The notes beneath the pieces are model-generated. The model saw only the letters and a program-made list of their open reading frames with translations. It made no database searches and was not told the origin of the DNA. A stretch of 64,000 nt of DNA from Angiostrongylus vasorum (Eukaryota; Nematoda; Chromadorea; Rhabditida; Metastrongylidae): positions 234,208-298,207 of the forward strand of contig JADANN010000257.1 of assembly GCA_018806985.1 (NCBI GenBank), given 5' to 3'. The translations under genes were made by a program, and so were the position numbers. Positions 11,490 through 23,994 of the stretch are shown here, in pieces (position 1 is the stretch's first letter; each line of letters opens with the position of its first letter).

Positions 11490-11776
11490 TGATGTTCTTG
11501 CGCCAATTAAACGGCTACATCCTACTGCATAAATTTCGTTTCTAAATATGGAAATATAGAGGTAACAAGAGATAACGAGAAACCGAGAGCCATGTAGAAT
11601 TAAGAAGTGTACGAGTTGAGAATGAAAGAATGAAATTGGCATTCCGACAAAGATAGAGGTTAAAATTACGAGAAGAAAAGGGAAAGGAAGAAGAAGAGTG
11701 ACACGAGAATTGGAAAGAATGAGAGAATAAAAAGCTGAGAGGGAAGGCAATAAGAGTGGAAAAAGAAGAGCGAGAT

Positions 11777-12099
<323 letters not shown>

Positions 12100-12451
12100 C
12101 CAGGAAAAACAAGAAAAAAAAGAAAAAAAAGGAATACAAGTATAATAAGATAGAAGAACCACTAAGATTACAAGAATCAAAACAGTAAAATTGATGGAAA
12201 AAAAATAGAAAGTGCAAAATGATTGAGGCATAAGCAGGGAAGTAAGATCAGTAGAGATTCCTAGAGATAGAGAATTTAAGGCTTTCAAGTAAAGAAAAAT
12301 AAGAAACAAACCTTTTGGAAACAAATCTTGACCAATGAACAGGAGTAAATTGATGAAGAGAAGTGCCACTGGGTCATCAGTGCAGCGATATTAGACAACA
12401 TTACAAAAACTCCTAGTAACTTTGTAGACAAATGTTTGGAAAAGCTGTATG

Positions 12452-12838
12452 TCTGGGTCCTCCCAACGGTTTTACCGCCACATCGTGGCTGGAAGGTGTT
12501 CCTGGGTGTCGGACTGCGATGTACAGCGGGGGATTCGTCCCCCAAGCAGGGTCTTCAAGCTGAGAAGGAGTCCGGCGTTTCCATCAGGAAGCCTAGGTAA
12601 GAGTAAACCAATACCAGGATCCGCCACGTCCTGGTATCAAAGCCGCATGGTGGCAAATCTCCGTCTCTTCAACAAGGGCTGCGACTGCCCATGGTGGTGA
12701 AGACCTGCGGCAGACTTTGGCCAGGCTGGCTTCGGGATTCCAGGGAACCACAATGGCTTAACCAGCAAATCTCCGATAAATGGTGATTATGCTGGGGCCT
12801 ACACAACCAGTGAGGACGGGCCGTTCAAGTGTCAAGTG
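12452..12838 (+). repeat. Family D short retroelement copy
   Basis: A full-length copy, from CCCAACGGTTTTACCGCC to GAGGACGGGCCGTTCAAG. It has CTGAGAAGGAGTCCGGCG in the middle and TGGTGATTATGCTGGGGCC near the end. The 3' end runs into AGTGTCAAGTGTTC, a degenerate short-repeat tail. Confidence 0.9.
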
Positions 12839-13024
12839 TTCAACTGTATGTCTGGGTATGATGACGTCATTTCTTAGCGCTTCACACCCAGATAAAGCTT
12901 AAAAACAAAATGACTGTTGAGATCATAAAATAATATTTAATTCATAAGTCATCTTCACAAAAAAAACACACGAGATTGATCGGCAGCATAACAAACGGCC
13001 TACTTTACAGAACTATACAGTGAA

Positions 13025-13650
13025 AGTGATAAGCCAATGTTTTGTTCTTGAGCACAGACGAGGTTGTGACTAACAAGCTTTATTCCAAGGATACTGGCTG
13101 ATGTTTCAGAAGTTTCGCCTATACACTTTTTTGTTCTTTCTTAAACGACCCATTTTTCACGTCTACTGTGCGGACCCCAGAATTTCTCACAAAGTCATCT
13201 AGCCTTGTGGCTTCGGTTGTTGCTTGAGCATTTCATCTTGGATGTCGTAGAATGCTGGTCGAGTCGATTCTCCTAGAATCCTGAGATAGCCGAGCTGGAG
13301 CGTTCCCACATGGATTACAGGGACTGATTACTTCCCGGCAAGTCATGTACAAATTTCCCAACCCCAGAGGAATGGGAGACTTGGTGAGCCTTGAGCGGGA
13401 TCGAACCTGCACTGTGCTCGTGATGATCAGTATGATCACCATTGTGCTATCCGCTAGCTTTCACCTATAACTCAGCTCAATGATTTCTAGTATAATTCAC
13501 GTGTTATGTTTCATCTACTGAGGCTGAGTGGATTATGTGTCTATTTGGACATTCCTGGCTCTGAAAAAGGCTAAACCTCCGAAACGTCAGCCTTCGTCGT
13601 ATTGAACAAATCCTGTTATTCACAACCTCGTATGTGCTCAAGAATAAAAC
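13025..13650. mobile_element. Inverted pair of Penelope-type termini enclosing a SINE
   Basis: The left arm (13025-13120) is homologous to the reverse complement of the right arm (13557-13650). Shared blocks are TTCTTGAGCAC and ACGAGGTTGTG followed by AATAC/AACAAG. The right arm holds a hammerhead-like motif at 13557-13592 (GGCTCTGAAAAAGG, then CCGAAACGTCAGCC). The left arm keeps only its GAAACATCAGCC part. SINE C3 fills the space between the arms. Confidence 0.65.
13140..13465 (-). repeat. tRNA-derived SINE family C
   Basis: Minus-strand copy with CACAATGGTGATCATACTG, GTGCAGGTTCGATCCCGC (good B box), GTGGGAACGCTCCAGCTCGG, and the tail TGGGGTCCGCACAGTAGACG. It sits between two inverted Penelope-type termini. 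Confidence 0.8.
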
Positions 13651-14323
13651 AATGACATACTGAGCAACGCCGAGGTTATGAGCAAGTTGGCCCCAGGAAT
13701 GGGAGTAATCATTGTCAATATTTAGCTTTATTAGGCACTCTAATATTTCCCACCTTAGTGCTATAGAAATCAGATGTGTTGGAAGAAAATCATTCTTGAA
13801 GAAAATCTGACGGTTTCTTGTAAAAACGCTGCAGTAAAGACCGCTTGGTACAGCTCTGTTACTTATGGCACAATGGACACAACAGTTGGGAGCACAATAA
13901 AGTAGCTATATTCCATTAATAAATTATCTACAAAAAACTCTCAGGCTAATTAACTTTTAGCTATTAAAATATCAACATTGTGATAGATTTTTCCAACCGA
14001 TTTGTTAAATTACTTGTTCATTTTAACTCAGAGAGATACTTCGACGCCACTGTAAAGCGCTACACGTCCCAAAACAAAACATACGTATTGATTTTCGCTG
14101 AAATTCACTCAACAGCCTCTATTTTGTGTATCACACCATCGCATGATAGCATATCTCTGACCAAAAAGCATTACCTAGGATTTGACAATCACTGGAATTT
14201 GAGATAAATCATCATAAACTAACAATTTTTTAACTCGAGCATAGTTGGGAAGGTGTCTGTTTAGACGACAGTACAGGACTTTGGCTAGAAGAACGATATG
14301 AAAGGCTCTGGTATGGCACTATT
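13651..14323. other. Intergenic, nothing recognised
   Basis: The plus-strand frame 13980-14207 has no motif. The region is 3' of the Ly6-like gene. Confidence 0.35.
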
Positions 14324-17300
14324 CTAGACGAGTATACGATATACTACTGCTATCACAGCTAGAAGAGATACGCCGACAGCTTCAGAAGGTGCTGCGTTAC
14401 AGGCTGGTCGATCTGAGCATTGTGACATCACACGTGAAACACCGATTGAACCCTGCAACAACGTCTCAAGGATTTCAGAGATTTCAATCAACTCCATGTA
14501 GTCTGTCATCTTTATGTGGTGCATAATTTTGTTTTTACAATGTTACAGCCATTTTTTTCCAGTACCTCTCTAGTACTTGACAGGTGATAAATTAGAAAAA
14601 AATGATCTGAAAACATTAAATTTGAAAAAAACCGAGTGCTAGTCAAGGCGATTATGATGCCGCATAATCAGAAATGGAAAATAGATATTGTGAAAGAAAA
14701 AAGTCCTCTGAGCGACAATAAAAAATTCTACCAACTATCACATTGAAAAATTTGACAATAACTAGTTTGTAACCTTGAAGAAGAAAGGCGATCGATAGAA
14801 CCAGATTATCGATGGTACGACAGGACCAAGTTATCGATGTCATGATAAAAATAAAAGGATAACGCTCACAGCGTTGATCAATCCTTGAGGGATGCGGCAA
14901 CATTGGACTTCATCGTTTAGAGGTGATTGAATGCATATCTGCCCTTTACAATGACACGCGGTGGCCTAATGATGTTCGAGCCAGTGCTGCTATCCTCCCA
15001 GACAAATTTGGTAGCAATTTGCCGACCCCGGGGGGATGGACGGCTTGGTGGGCCGTGGGCGCGGGGATCAATTCCACGTGTGTGTTGCAGGGCGCCTCCG
15101 ACCACTACGCTCCACGCACCCTTATCGATGACACGATAGGACCGAGTTATCGATGGAGGTTCAGCGCACCACATGGTTCACTGATCACATTAATTTGGGT
15201 GATATTCGTGATATGAAGCGTAAAGTTAGAAGAGCTAGTTTCGGGCCCTCTCATGCATGAATTTACGGTTTACTTAGTCATCTCCTTATTAATTGAAATA
15301 ATGTAAGGAGATCAGGTTTCCTTCAGAATTTCTTCGCTGTTGTTCAATTCTTGCTTTTCTTTTATTATTAAGTCGTCTATTACATCATATTACAGCTATT
15401 TAGATCATTTCTCTGATGCTTCGAAAACAACCTAAGGGGTTCACATCGCTAAATGAATGAACCCATTATATCAGTAAAAGCTGTTTAAGATTCGGGTTAT
15501 GGCATCGCTAGTAGAGACACCTGAGGAAGCGACTTTTCACTGAAATCTGACGGAAACTTTACGGACCGTTAAGCATGATATTTCTGGATTGCTTCCTTGC
15601 AAATTTTCTGGATACCTTAACAAATAGATATTTTCCGTTCTTACTATAATTGAATTTTCGAGTTTTCTGACTCAACATCGACGCGATCTCGTTGGAGTCT
15701 GCTATTTCACCATTGAAGGACTTTGCTTCCTGCGGAGAAGAAGCAGTTGTGTTCATTTTCTCCGATTTGAAGTCGTAAAGGCTTTGCCCAGCAAATCCCA
15801 AACGAGCATCCGCTGAAGGCTTTTTCGTTTCTCTGCTTTTATCCGAGGAAGAAAGGAATGGCTAACGACTTCAATACTTGAACATGTAGTTATGAATGAA
15901 ACTACGACTTTTGACCTTTCACTGCTACAAAGACAGTATCATGAGGTTTTAAAAGAAAACAAAGTAATATTTCAAATAGAAGGGGAAGACATCAAAACGT
16001 CAGCCGAAAAAGTACTTTGAATGGAATTAAAGTAAAGATAAAGATGGAGTTGAGACGATCTCATGCAAAAACCCACAGCCCCTACAACTTTTGTGATTCC
16101 GGGCGAAAAAGGTTTTAAGTTTCCTGAGTGGCCATCCAAATGACCGTAAAAAAAGTTCAGAGCGCTAGATACTGATGAGGCTCTTCGAAGCGAACGACGA
16201 GACTCGTCATTCCATGCATAGATTTATTATAAATTTATTTAAGAAGAGTTCTTGCATGGTGTCCCAAGGCAGTGAACTACCGTAATTCTTACCCTCCCCA
16301 TCAGAAAAGAGAAAGGGAAAAGGATAAAAAAGGATAGAGCTCTTGGCGTTGATGAAATCCTGAGGGATGCGTCACGCATTCGACTTCATTAAGCATCGTT
16401 TGGAGATGATTGAATGCATATCTGGCCTTTGCAATGACTCACGGTGGTCTACCGATGTATCGAGCCAGTGCTGCTATCCTCCCAGACAAATTTGGTAGCA
16501 ATTTGCCGACCCCGGGGGGATGGAAGGCTTGGTGGGTCATGGGAGAGGAGATCGATTCCACGTGTGTGTTGCAGAGCGCCTTCCACCACTGCGCCACACG
16601 CGAGAAGAGGTAAATAGATGCGAAATATTTATAGAAAAAAGTCGGACATATTAGAAGCAAAGCAAAATGATGTAGAGCAGTTCTATACAAATGCAGAGAT
16701 GCCTCAACAATTCACTGAAGAGAAATATCCGAAGCCATTGAAGCAAAATATTCGATGAGTTCAATATTTCACTTTACTTGAAAGAAAACCTTCAGTGCAT
16801 CCAGCAGAAGAATGAATCCTAGTTTCCTTAACTTCCATCCCTACTAACTTCCTTCACTCATAAATGTTCGACAGTTTTAGAAGAAAGCAAGCATCGGTAG
16901 GGGAGGAGAATGAAAGTCATGAAAGTTGTTGTTACCACATACCTTATTACTCTTGTCCTCAATGTCTTCACCTAAGTAGGCACATTCCCTCACAATCGAT
17001 GTCTCATCTGAAAAAAAGAGCACTTCAATTCCACTTCAAGTAGCTCGAAGGAAAAGTAATTCATATCAGGAACTCAAGCGATATGTACTTCGGGTTGTTG
17101 AATAGCCTTCAGGAAGGTCAACAAACTTGAAAAAAAGGGTTCAGACGTGTAAAAAGCGGAAATCCCGCTTGTACCAGATAGCTGTGAGTAGACTTTATCT
17201 CATTTAACGAATCGTTTCTTTTCAAAAAAGGTAAATTCTTCGCAATGAAACTTGACGATCCTCTTTTACAGGTATCTACTCAATTACCTCATGAAATCAC

Positions 17301-20300
17301 TTTGACATTTATACAGCAGTCAAGTCGTCGTAGGTAGCAGATTGAGTGCTGCCATAGTCAATGCCTTATGGTGAGGGCAATGAAGAGCCATTAAATATGA
17401 TAAATATATGGTGGGGCCCGGAATCTCGTCAATCCATCTTATTCATTCGAGCGTCTTACGTAAGGAAATGACCAGTGGACAACACATCAAAACCGTCTTA
17501 TATATAAAATGTCTTCACATAAACTTACTATGAAAAACTTAATGGAACGATGACCAAAAATAGATCAGTGAAAAACAAGCCAAGGAAAATTGAAACAGCT
17601 GGTCGAAAGAACAAAGGGATCAGTTTCACGTAAATTTGTTCAGTGTTTCCTAGCAAACCCTGTCACCTAAAATTGAAGCGTTTCCTTTGAGAACTACGTC
17701 CGCCACACATATTCCTAAACGATACCACCTATGTGGAGATCAAGCGTATCTGCCAGACCGGAGGTAAAATCTCTTCGACATCTGGTTTCGTGCCATATCA
17801 CTATTGCGCAGGGCTCAAATTGAACGAAGGATCTTATCATCATTCGAAAAAGGCTGACAGATACATCTCAGATATGACAGATATATCCCGTGCGCGATTG
17901 ACACTTCTAGATGATTCACTGGCGAGTTTCATTCCACCACCCATGAGAATGTGTAACACAACTATATGTGTTTTTTTGATGGAACTTGTTCACACGTTGT
18001 CTCCTTTTAATCAAATGGAACTTGCAAACATCTATTATGAGTAAAAAGTACACAGAGTGATTACTCACCTTTAATGAAATGGGGAGAGACAGTGAGAACA
18101 CTGAGAACATCGAAGAGCAGATAAAACAAAACGTAGTAAAGAGATAAGATAGAAAGATAAAAAAGGGAAAGATAAGATGAGATAAAAATGATACTGCGAT
18201 TCTATGTGAAGTTTGTGCGGCCGGTCTCCACGTGAGATATTCAGTGGAACACCCACAGAAAGCGGCTCTGAGGAAGGCGAAATCCACCGAAACGTCAGCT
18301 TGTACGTAAATAAACAATTAAGTAAATAAATAGAATAACACGTCGCGTTTGTTAAACAAAAGTATAAAGAATTATTCGATCAATGGCAGGTTAATGGGAA
18401 ACCGGTCTTTTAAGAAAAAAAACGTAGGAAATTGTATGAGAAGAGAAAAGAAGATGTGTTGAGGAAAGAAAAAGCATTTCTGACATTTCCACAAGAATAA
18501 GGTATACATGGTTTTGATTTGGAGCTCAATGAGGTACAATATACAAGTGCATCAGCCAGATCCTTTCAGAAGGGTGATAACTGTGCTCTCTCGATTGGAG
18601 ATTAAAGCATAAAAAGGATAAAGCTTTCGGCATTGATCAATCCCTGAGGAGGGATGCGCCATGCATTCGACTTCACTAATCATCGTTAGGAGGTGACTGA
18701 ATGCATATCTGGCCTTTACAATGACGTGCGGTGGCCTAGCGATGTATCGAGATAGTGCTGCTATCCTCTCAGATAAGTCTGGTACCAATTTGCCGACCTC
18801 GGAGGGATGGAGGGCTTGGTGGGCTATGGGGTGTCGCAGTGGCGCCTCCAACCACACTGCGCCACACGCACCCCTAGGTTGGAGATTACTATCATTAATG
18901 GGACTTCATCAGCAGCGTCATGTTGGATCAAGGATTCGCTTCAGGTGAATTTGGAGAAAAAATAATGTCACGTGAAGAAGAAAGCCAGGAGGACGATTTT
19001 CCCCAATAGTATGTTCCATCAAAAAATGATCTATGGTCAGAACACTCGCAATTCGAGGACTCCAGATGAAAGATGTATTCTATCACTGATAAGCTAGCAC
19101 TAAGTTAATAAACAATTTCATTCGGCTAATGCGTCAATGTCTTCGTCTTCCCTAGAGCCGACGATATCAAGTCGATATCCGCAATCGTTCGTGCTCTCCA
19201 TCAAACCGAGTGAAATTGCTTTATCAACCTCATGTTAGCTTATCAAAAGCGTACATGTCGACTAGTCACACCGAGGTTAAAGGAAAGTCAGTTTTTGAAA
19301 TAATATTACGCTCTGGCTTAGATGAAATAATTTCCCTGTTATATGAGTTAAAGCGAATGGTCAGAAAAAGCTACTAACTTTTTTTCGTTACTTTAAAAGG
19401 AAGAATACGGATACTTATGACGATCTACCAACAAAATCCACAAAGAAATATGCAAATAGCTCCTGCAGCACTTTACTACAGCTTGATAGTGTGCTCTTCC
19501 AAATATTATATAATCCTTGTGATAGTACCATTCTCTCAAAGGTTTACCGCTCAATGTGGCTGGAGGTGTTCCTGGGTGCCGGGTTGTGATGTCGAGTGGG
19601 AGGGTTCATCCCACCAGGAATATCTCTCAAACTGGGGAAGAGTGCGGCGTTTTCATCAATGACAAAGCCAGCTAAGAGTAACCCAATACCAGAATCCACC
19701 ACCATCTTGATAACAAACTAGTCGCATGGTGGCAAATCTCCCTCTGATCCACAAGGGAGGCAACTGTCTGTGCTAGTGATCTGGGAGACGACCTGGGGCA
19801 GACTTTGGCCTGGCTGACCTCAGGAATCCTGGGAACCACAATGGTTAAACCAGCAAAACTCCGAAAAATGGAGGTTATGCTGGGAGTTGCACAACCATTG
19901 AGGAAGGGCCATGCAAATAAGTACCCAGTTAAGACAGCAGCACACTCACGTGAGAACCCAATCACCTCTTGAGTGAATGCAATTCCAAAGGAAACAAAGG
20001 ATGAGCGATACGCTGGGGGTAAACACTATCTGTGAAAACTGCATTCTAAATATTTAAGTGTAATCTTCATGTCAACAGCCGAAAAACCGCTCCGACACAA
20101 GTCGACGGAATTTGATTATTGGCTAATGGCTAAGCTGGAAACCACCTTTCGCGCTGAAAAGGGCAGAAGGATAGCGGATTGTTAAGACTTCGCAGACAGT
20201 TTTCACTTATATCTCAGCTATATATGGCCATTATTTTAGCCGAAACATCCATGTAGTAAAGTCATGACAAGTCTTTACAAACAGTACCGGTTGCTGATGT

Positions 20301-22173
20301 GAGAAAGACCCTTAAAAAGCCGGTCCGTCAGATATCACAAATTCAGGGTGGTTGGGAAACACTATTTTCCTTATTGATTGGTTTCCAGTGGTCAGCCTTA
20401 AGTTGCTGAAGAATCGCAAAGTACCTTATCTCTATTATTATCATAAGTTTTTCCACTTGCTTATTGCATGCACTCAAAGATCAGTGCTATTTATAAAGTG
20501 ATAAATGGGGCGGTGTGAGAAATCGAGAAAGAGAACGCATTTAATCGATCAGTTAGCATTACAACGAAACTTGTTGAGAAGAATGAGACAACAAGTGGAA
20601 TTAACGGCTTAAAAACGGTTAAGGTGTTTAGAATCTGAGCATGCTAAAGATTATTGGCCGGCCATCATATTTATTACGTCAGGGCTTTTCCCGGGACAAA
20701 TCTTTCGCTCAATAAGTTTTTCTAATGTCAGAAATTAAGCTGGTACTTACTTCCTAACTTATTGTGTCGCTCTCCATGATTGTTTACCCTTCATAGCTTT
20801 ACAATGATTTTATCGTCACTTTCCACTTTATAACTGACATATGCTAAGCCTCTTAGCCTCTTAAGTCATGTAACTTCCGACCTATGAAATACTGTACCAG
20901 TGCGGTTCACGACCGAACTCAGCTATGGCGAAAACGCGCTGCCCCTGACTAGCCACTGTCAGCGCAGGGCTGATGTAGCTTAAGAGATTTGACGGACCTT
21001 ATCTCACCTATCGACTTCATCTTTCGAGAAGTTCGACAGGGCTTCCGGCCATTTCCCGTCATTATCACATCGTCAGAAGTTAAGAGCACGGCGATTAGAA
21101 CAAAAACGATGGCGAACAGCTCTCAACACTCACCATTTGCAGTTTGACTGTATTTCCGACAACCAATTGGTGGAACAGCTTTTCGTCCGCCGAACGACTT
21201 AACGGGACAATTCTGGAAACAATTTCCTCTGAAAGAGAAGAAAGACAACAGTGAAAACGAAAAAAGATGTGAAATGAATATTAATAAAAGGATAAAGGGG
21301 CAAAGCTCTCGGCGTTGATCAATACCTGAGGGATGCGCCATGCATTTGACTTCACTAATATCGTCTGGAGGTGATTAAATGCATATCTGGTCTCTACATT
21401 GACTCGCAGTGGCCTACCGATATATCGACCTAGTGTTGCTATCCTCCCAGATAAGTCTGGTACCAATTTGCCAACCCCGGAGGAATGGAAGGCTTGGTGG
21501 GCCATGTTAGCTGGGATCGATTCCACGTGTGTGTTGCAGGGCGCCTCCGACCGCTGCGCCACACGCGTCCCTTAATAGGCGATGGTTTTTCTTTCGACTT
21601 TTCTGTTTCCAGTGAAGGGTATGCCACTAAGGTGGTGATTTATACTCAAATCACACTTAGCGACAGCAAACAGAGCTACTCTGACTGATTGACACTGACA
21701 GCATTTTTTTGCTTTCAGAAAAGAAAAGTTAGAAGCACGAAACATCTACAGCCCATGAATTCCATGAATGAAGGAGAAATGTAGTCAAAGCAGAACCGTT
21801 TTGAGATTTCTACAATCGGAAGTGTTTTTGTCATTCAAATGAAACGAACTCTTCATTAAACATTCGATTAAATTCTATAAATCAGCCAGATGTTTCCCAA
21901 GAACTGGTTAAACTCAGGATGCAAAGAGAAAGAGGAAGAGAGGGGTAGAGAAAGAGAGAGAGGGAGAGAGAGAGAGATTGACAATTGGTTACTGTGCACA
22001 CTGAAAAACACCTCCATAGAGATAAAAAACGAAAAAAGAAAACTATTCACCCTTAAAAATTGCTCAAAGTTGTCCACACAATCGGGATGAGAAATTGAGT
22101 TACAGATGTAGCACTGAATTCCGAACACACTACTGACTCCAACGCTCAGCAATGATGCTATTAGCAAGTGCAT
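14324..22173 (-). CDS. Ly6/uPAR-fold protein, secreted and probably GPI-anchored
   Basis: Exons, minus strand: 22051-22173 (ATG at 22173), 21134-21228, 16943-17007, 14324-14452 (stop). Exon 1 encodes a signal peptide (MHLLIASLLSVGVSSVFG) and the Ly6 start IQCYICNSISHPDC. Exon 2 carries NCFQNCPVKSFGG and IGCRKYS, exon 3 SIVRECAYLGEDIEDKSNK, and the last exon SQCSDRPACNAA and a hydrophobic tail (VGVSLLAVIAVVYRILV) like a GPI-attachment signal. The phases of exons 2, 3 and 4 agree. The exon 1 donor (AAGG|GTGAAT) is one G too long for phase, perhaps a homopolymer error. Only nine Cys are found, whereas the Ly6 fold normally has ten with a CN near the end. A small phase-0 exon with one Cys between 14453 and 16942 is probably missing from this model. 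Ly6 proteins in worms (for example the ODR-2 group) act at cell surfaces; no specific role can be read here. Introns hold SINEs A2, A3, A4, A5 and D3. Confidence 0.7.
14853..15124 (-). repeat. tRNA-derived SINE family A with target-site duplication
   Basis: A full minus-strand copy lies inside the last intron of the Ly6-like gene. It is flanked by near-identical segments at about 14811-14839 and 15128-15156 (each containing GACC, AGTTATCGATG and a GATGGTACGA/GATGACACGA start), which read as a long target-site duplication. Confidence 0.8.
15160..16324. other. Intron sequence with one unexplained frame
   Basis: This lies within the large Ly6 intron. The minus frame at 15559-15801 (80 codons, Ser/Lys-rich, with SEKMNTTASSPQEAKSFNG) has no splice support or known domain. 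A degenerate hammerhead-like segment (CTGAGGAAGCGAC...CTGAAATCTGACGG) is at about 15521-15555. Confidence 0.3.
16325..16605 (-). repeat. tRNA-derived SINE family A
   Basis: Minus-strand copy: CGCGTGTGGCGCAGTGGTGG, ACACGTGGAATCGATCTCC, CCCCCCGGGGTCGGCAAATT, ATGCATTCAATCATCTCC, and an end of CATCAACGCCAAGAGCTC followed by TATCCTTTTTTATCC. It lies in a Ly6 intron. Confidence 0.85.
17010..18255. other. Intron sequence, nothing certain
   Basis: Part of the intron between Ly6 exons 2 and 3. The plus frame 17733-18044 and minus frame 17916-18317 lack motifs. A GATA/AAAG-rich low-complexity patch is at about 18135-18190. Confidence 0.35.
18264..18300 (+). other. Hammerhead-like motif (solo Penelope terminus)
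   Basis: GGCTCTGAGGAAGGCG, loop, then CCACCGAAACGTCAGC. The core boxes CTGAGGA and GAAAC are intact. Stem I can form between GGCT and AGCT. Stem II is weaker than in the 25294 copy. A related solo copy is at about 42598-42635. Confidence 0.55.
18605..18873 (-). repeat. tRNA-derived SINE family A
   Basis: Minus-strand copy with GTGTGGCGCAGTGTGGTTGG, a deletion across the B box, then TCCCTCCGAGGTCGGCAAATT and the end GATCAATGCCGAAAGCTTTA plus TCCTTTTTATG. It lies in a Ly6 intron. Confidence 0.8.
19110..19310. mobile_element. Penelope-type terminus, second subfamily, degenerate
   Basis: A minus-strand motif at about 19125-19165 reads AGACGAAGACATTGACGC. It is followed on the plus strand by TTTATCAACCTCATGTTAGC and CACCGAGGTTAAAGGAAAGTCAG. 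The same blocks occur at 47383-47755 and 62190-62270, which defines a second terminus subfamily. Confidence 0.5.
19540..19925 (+). repeat. Family D short retroelement copy
   Basis: A diverged full-length copy: CAAAGGTTTACCGCTCAATG, GGCTGGAGGTGTTCCTGGG, CCAGAATCCACCACCATC, GGAGGTTATGCTGGGAGTTG, GAGGAAGGGCCATGCAAATA. It lies in a Ly6 intron. Confidence 0.85.
19930..21130. other. Intron sequence, nothing recognised
   Basis: Part of the Ly6 gene's second intron. GCCGAAACATCC and similar isolated boxes near 20085 and 20240 may be remnants of Penelope termini, but they are too short to call. Confidence 0.35.
21287..21590 (-). repeat. tRNA-derived SINE family A
   Basis: This is one of the best copies. 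On the minus strand: CCATCGCCTATTAAGGGACG, CGTGTGGCGCAGCGGTCGG, ACGTGGAATCGATCCCAGC, CATTCCTCCGGGGTTGGC, ATGCATTTAATCACCTCC, GATCAACGCCGAGAGCTTTG, then CCCCTTTATCCTTTTATT. It lies in the first Ly6 intron. Confidence 0.88.
21923..21977. repeat. GA-rich simple repeat
   Basis: AGAGAAAGAGGAAGAGAGG and GAGAGAGAGGGAGAGAGAG tracts lie in the first Ly6 intron. They are too impure to be a strict microsatellite. Confidence 0.7.
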
Positions 22174-23209
22174 CCTGAAAATTCGATAATAAATACTTGT
22201 AGGTACAAGTGAACGCATATTCGTCGAATGTCGAATAACTCGAAACCGATTATTCGAGAACATATGTTAAAAAACACAAGTGAATTCAAAAACGCTGATG
22301 ATTTCAATGACGCAGAATTGCAGACAATGGGAGAAATAGTTGGTGATGTGCTAAGTTCTGTTCATCTTATGGAACGCTTAGCACATTGATGAAGTCTAGA
22401 AGAAAGTAGCCAATGCTTAGTTGTGCCCAGCAATACACATATAATCGCTGGTTCGATCTCGCGTACTGCGTCAACCAAGCTTTCCGTTATCCCGTTATGG
22501 TATGCTTAGGCGCAGGCATATTCAGCTCTTCCTGTTCGCATTCCTGGAAAATTAAATCGCTTTCAAATCTAACTGAATGGGATTCGAAGCAGAAAGAAAT
22601 TAAATTGAATGAACAGTAAATGGACCCCTATGCATATATACGGTTATTTAATAACATAATTAGGTACATAAGGAAAAAAACAAAAATCCATAACTTCACT
22701 GTCACCCAGAGGAAAGCCATGCTTCATTTCTCACCGTTTGAAGGTAATATTCCTCCAATCAGGTGGTATAGATCGCTTCCAAACGTTCTCCCAGTGCGAA
22801 AAAGGTGATTGTGGAGAATAAGTGGGAGCACTGAACGGGCAATCGGAACGTCTTAGTAAATCATTCGCTGCTGAACCCCGTCTGCGTGGACGAATTCCGA
22901 GTTGTTGGTGAGACAAACATGAACCCATATAGACAAAATGAGAGGCACGTCGCTGACGTGGAAAACCGAATAATCAGTAGGGAACACCAATACACAGTAC
23001 GTCAGGACCCACACAGAACCCTTCCTGGGAATCTTCATTTTGCACTTCTACTAATTACTGTGGTAAAGAAAAAAAAAGTCGGGAAAAAGTAGCTTAGATA
23101 AAACTAATGCTGTTTTATGTGCTTAGTGCTGCAGATATTTCAACCAGCTGTCCATCTTATTGCCTCCAAGTGAGCGTCCTCTTAAGTACAATATAATCAA
23201 GCAAATGAG
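22174..23209. other. Region 5' of the Ly6-like gene, unassigned
   Basis: The promoter of the Ly6-like gene should lie here. The overlapping frames at 22853-23038 (minus) and 22886-23092 (plus, with NRIISREHQYTVRQDPH) cannot be resolved into an exon. Confidence 0.3.
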
Positions 23210-23430
23210 TAGAAAAATGAAGAGAAGATACAACCACAAGGATGCTGTGTCAGGGCTAAAAACTGGTTAAGAGGAAAGCAAAGCAAGGGCCTCAGTGGTG
23301 TATAGATAACACGTGAGCCCCTCTGAAAGGGTAATCGAGGGTTCACACCTGACGTTTGGTCTGCGTTCTGCAAACATCTCACCATCCTTGTGGTTGCACT
23401 TTAGAAAGTACCCTGCCATTAAAAAAAATA
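23210..23430 (+). repeat. SINE family B, variant subfamily
   Basis: Plus-strand copy beginning AGCAAAGCAAGGGCCTCAG, then GTAATCGAGGGTTCACACC (B box), TGCAAACATCTCACCATCC and TTGTGGTTGCACTTTAG. The head GGGCCTCAGTGG is shared with copies at 45505 and 45700, which marks a subfamily distinct from the CATGGTGTGGTGGTGAACGC type. Confidence 0.75.
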
Positions 23431-23990
23431 AGCAGTAAATAAAAAAAAGGTTCCACGAAGAATAGATATCTTCATAGCGATAACATGCAAATGAACATGG
23501 AAAATGAGTCAAAATGTAGGACTGAAAATGTTGGAGAGAATGTAGGGAAAAATATGATGTGAAGAGAATGACTCGACCGAAGACAAACACTATGAGAGAA
23601 CCGAGAACGCCCTTAGACACCCAAAAGCAATGACCGAGAGGAAGTGTACGGTGTACGATGTAATGAAAGGGTCGTCCGCCGTTCGCCATGGATGAAATTT
23701 TTACATATTGAGTAGAGCTTATCGAAATATACCGGGTAATCAAGAAGAGCTCTGGCAAATGCCCAAAGCAACTGGACTCCTGTCGCCATCCTTCGAAGGC
23801 GGGGTCTCCACTTTCCTAATCAGCCATGACATTCGACAGTGACTGATGGATTTCCGACCTTGCCCTGGTTCAGAAACGCTCAGTGGACTGTGTTGTCAAA
23901 AAAACAATGGACAATCCATAAAAGGTACTATCTGCTCACTTACAATATTGATTTTTTTCCCAGGATCGACTTTCTATTAACCTCGGCATT
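23431..23990. other. Intergenic, nothing recognised
   Basis: No coding, repeat or splice-bounded segment was recognised. Confidence 0.3.
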
Positions 23991-23994
23991 GGAA

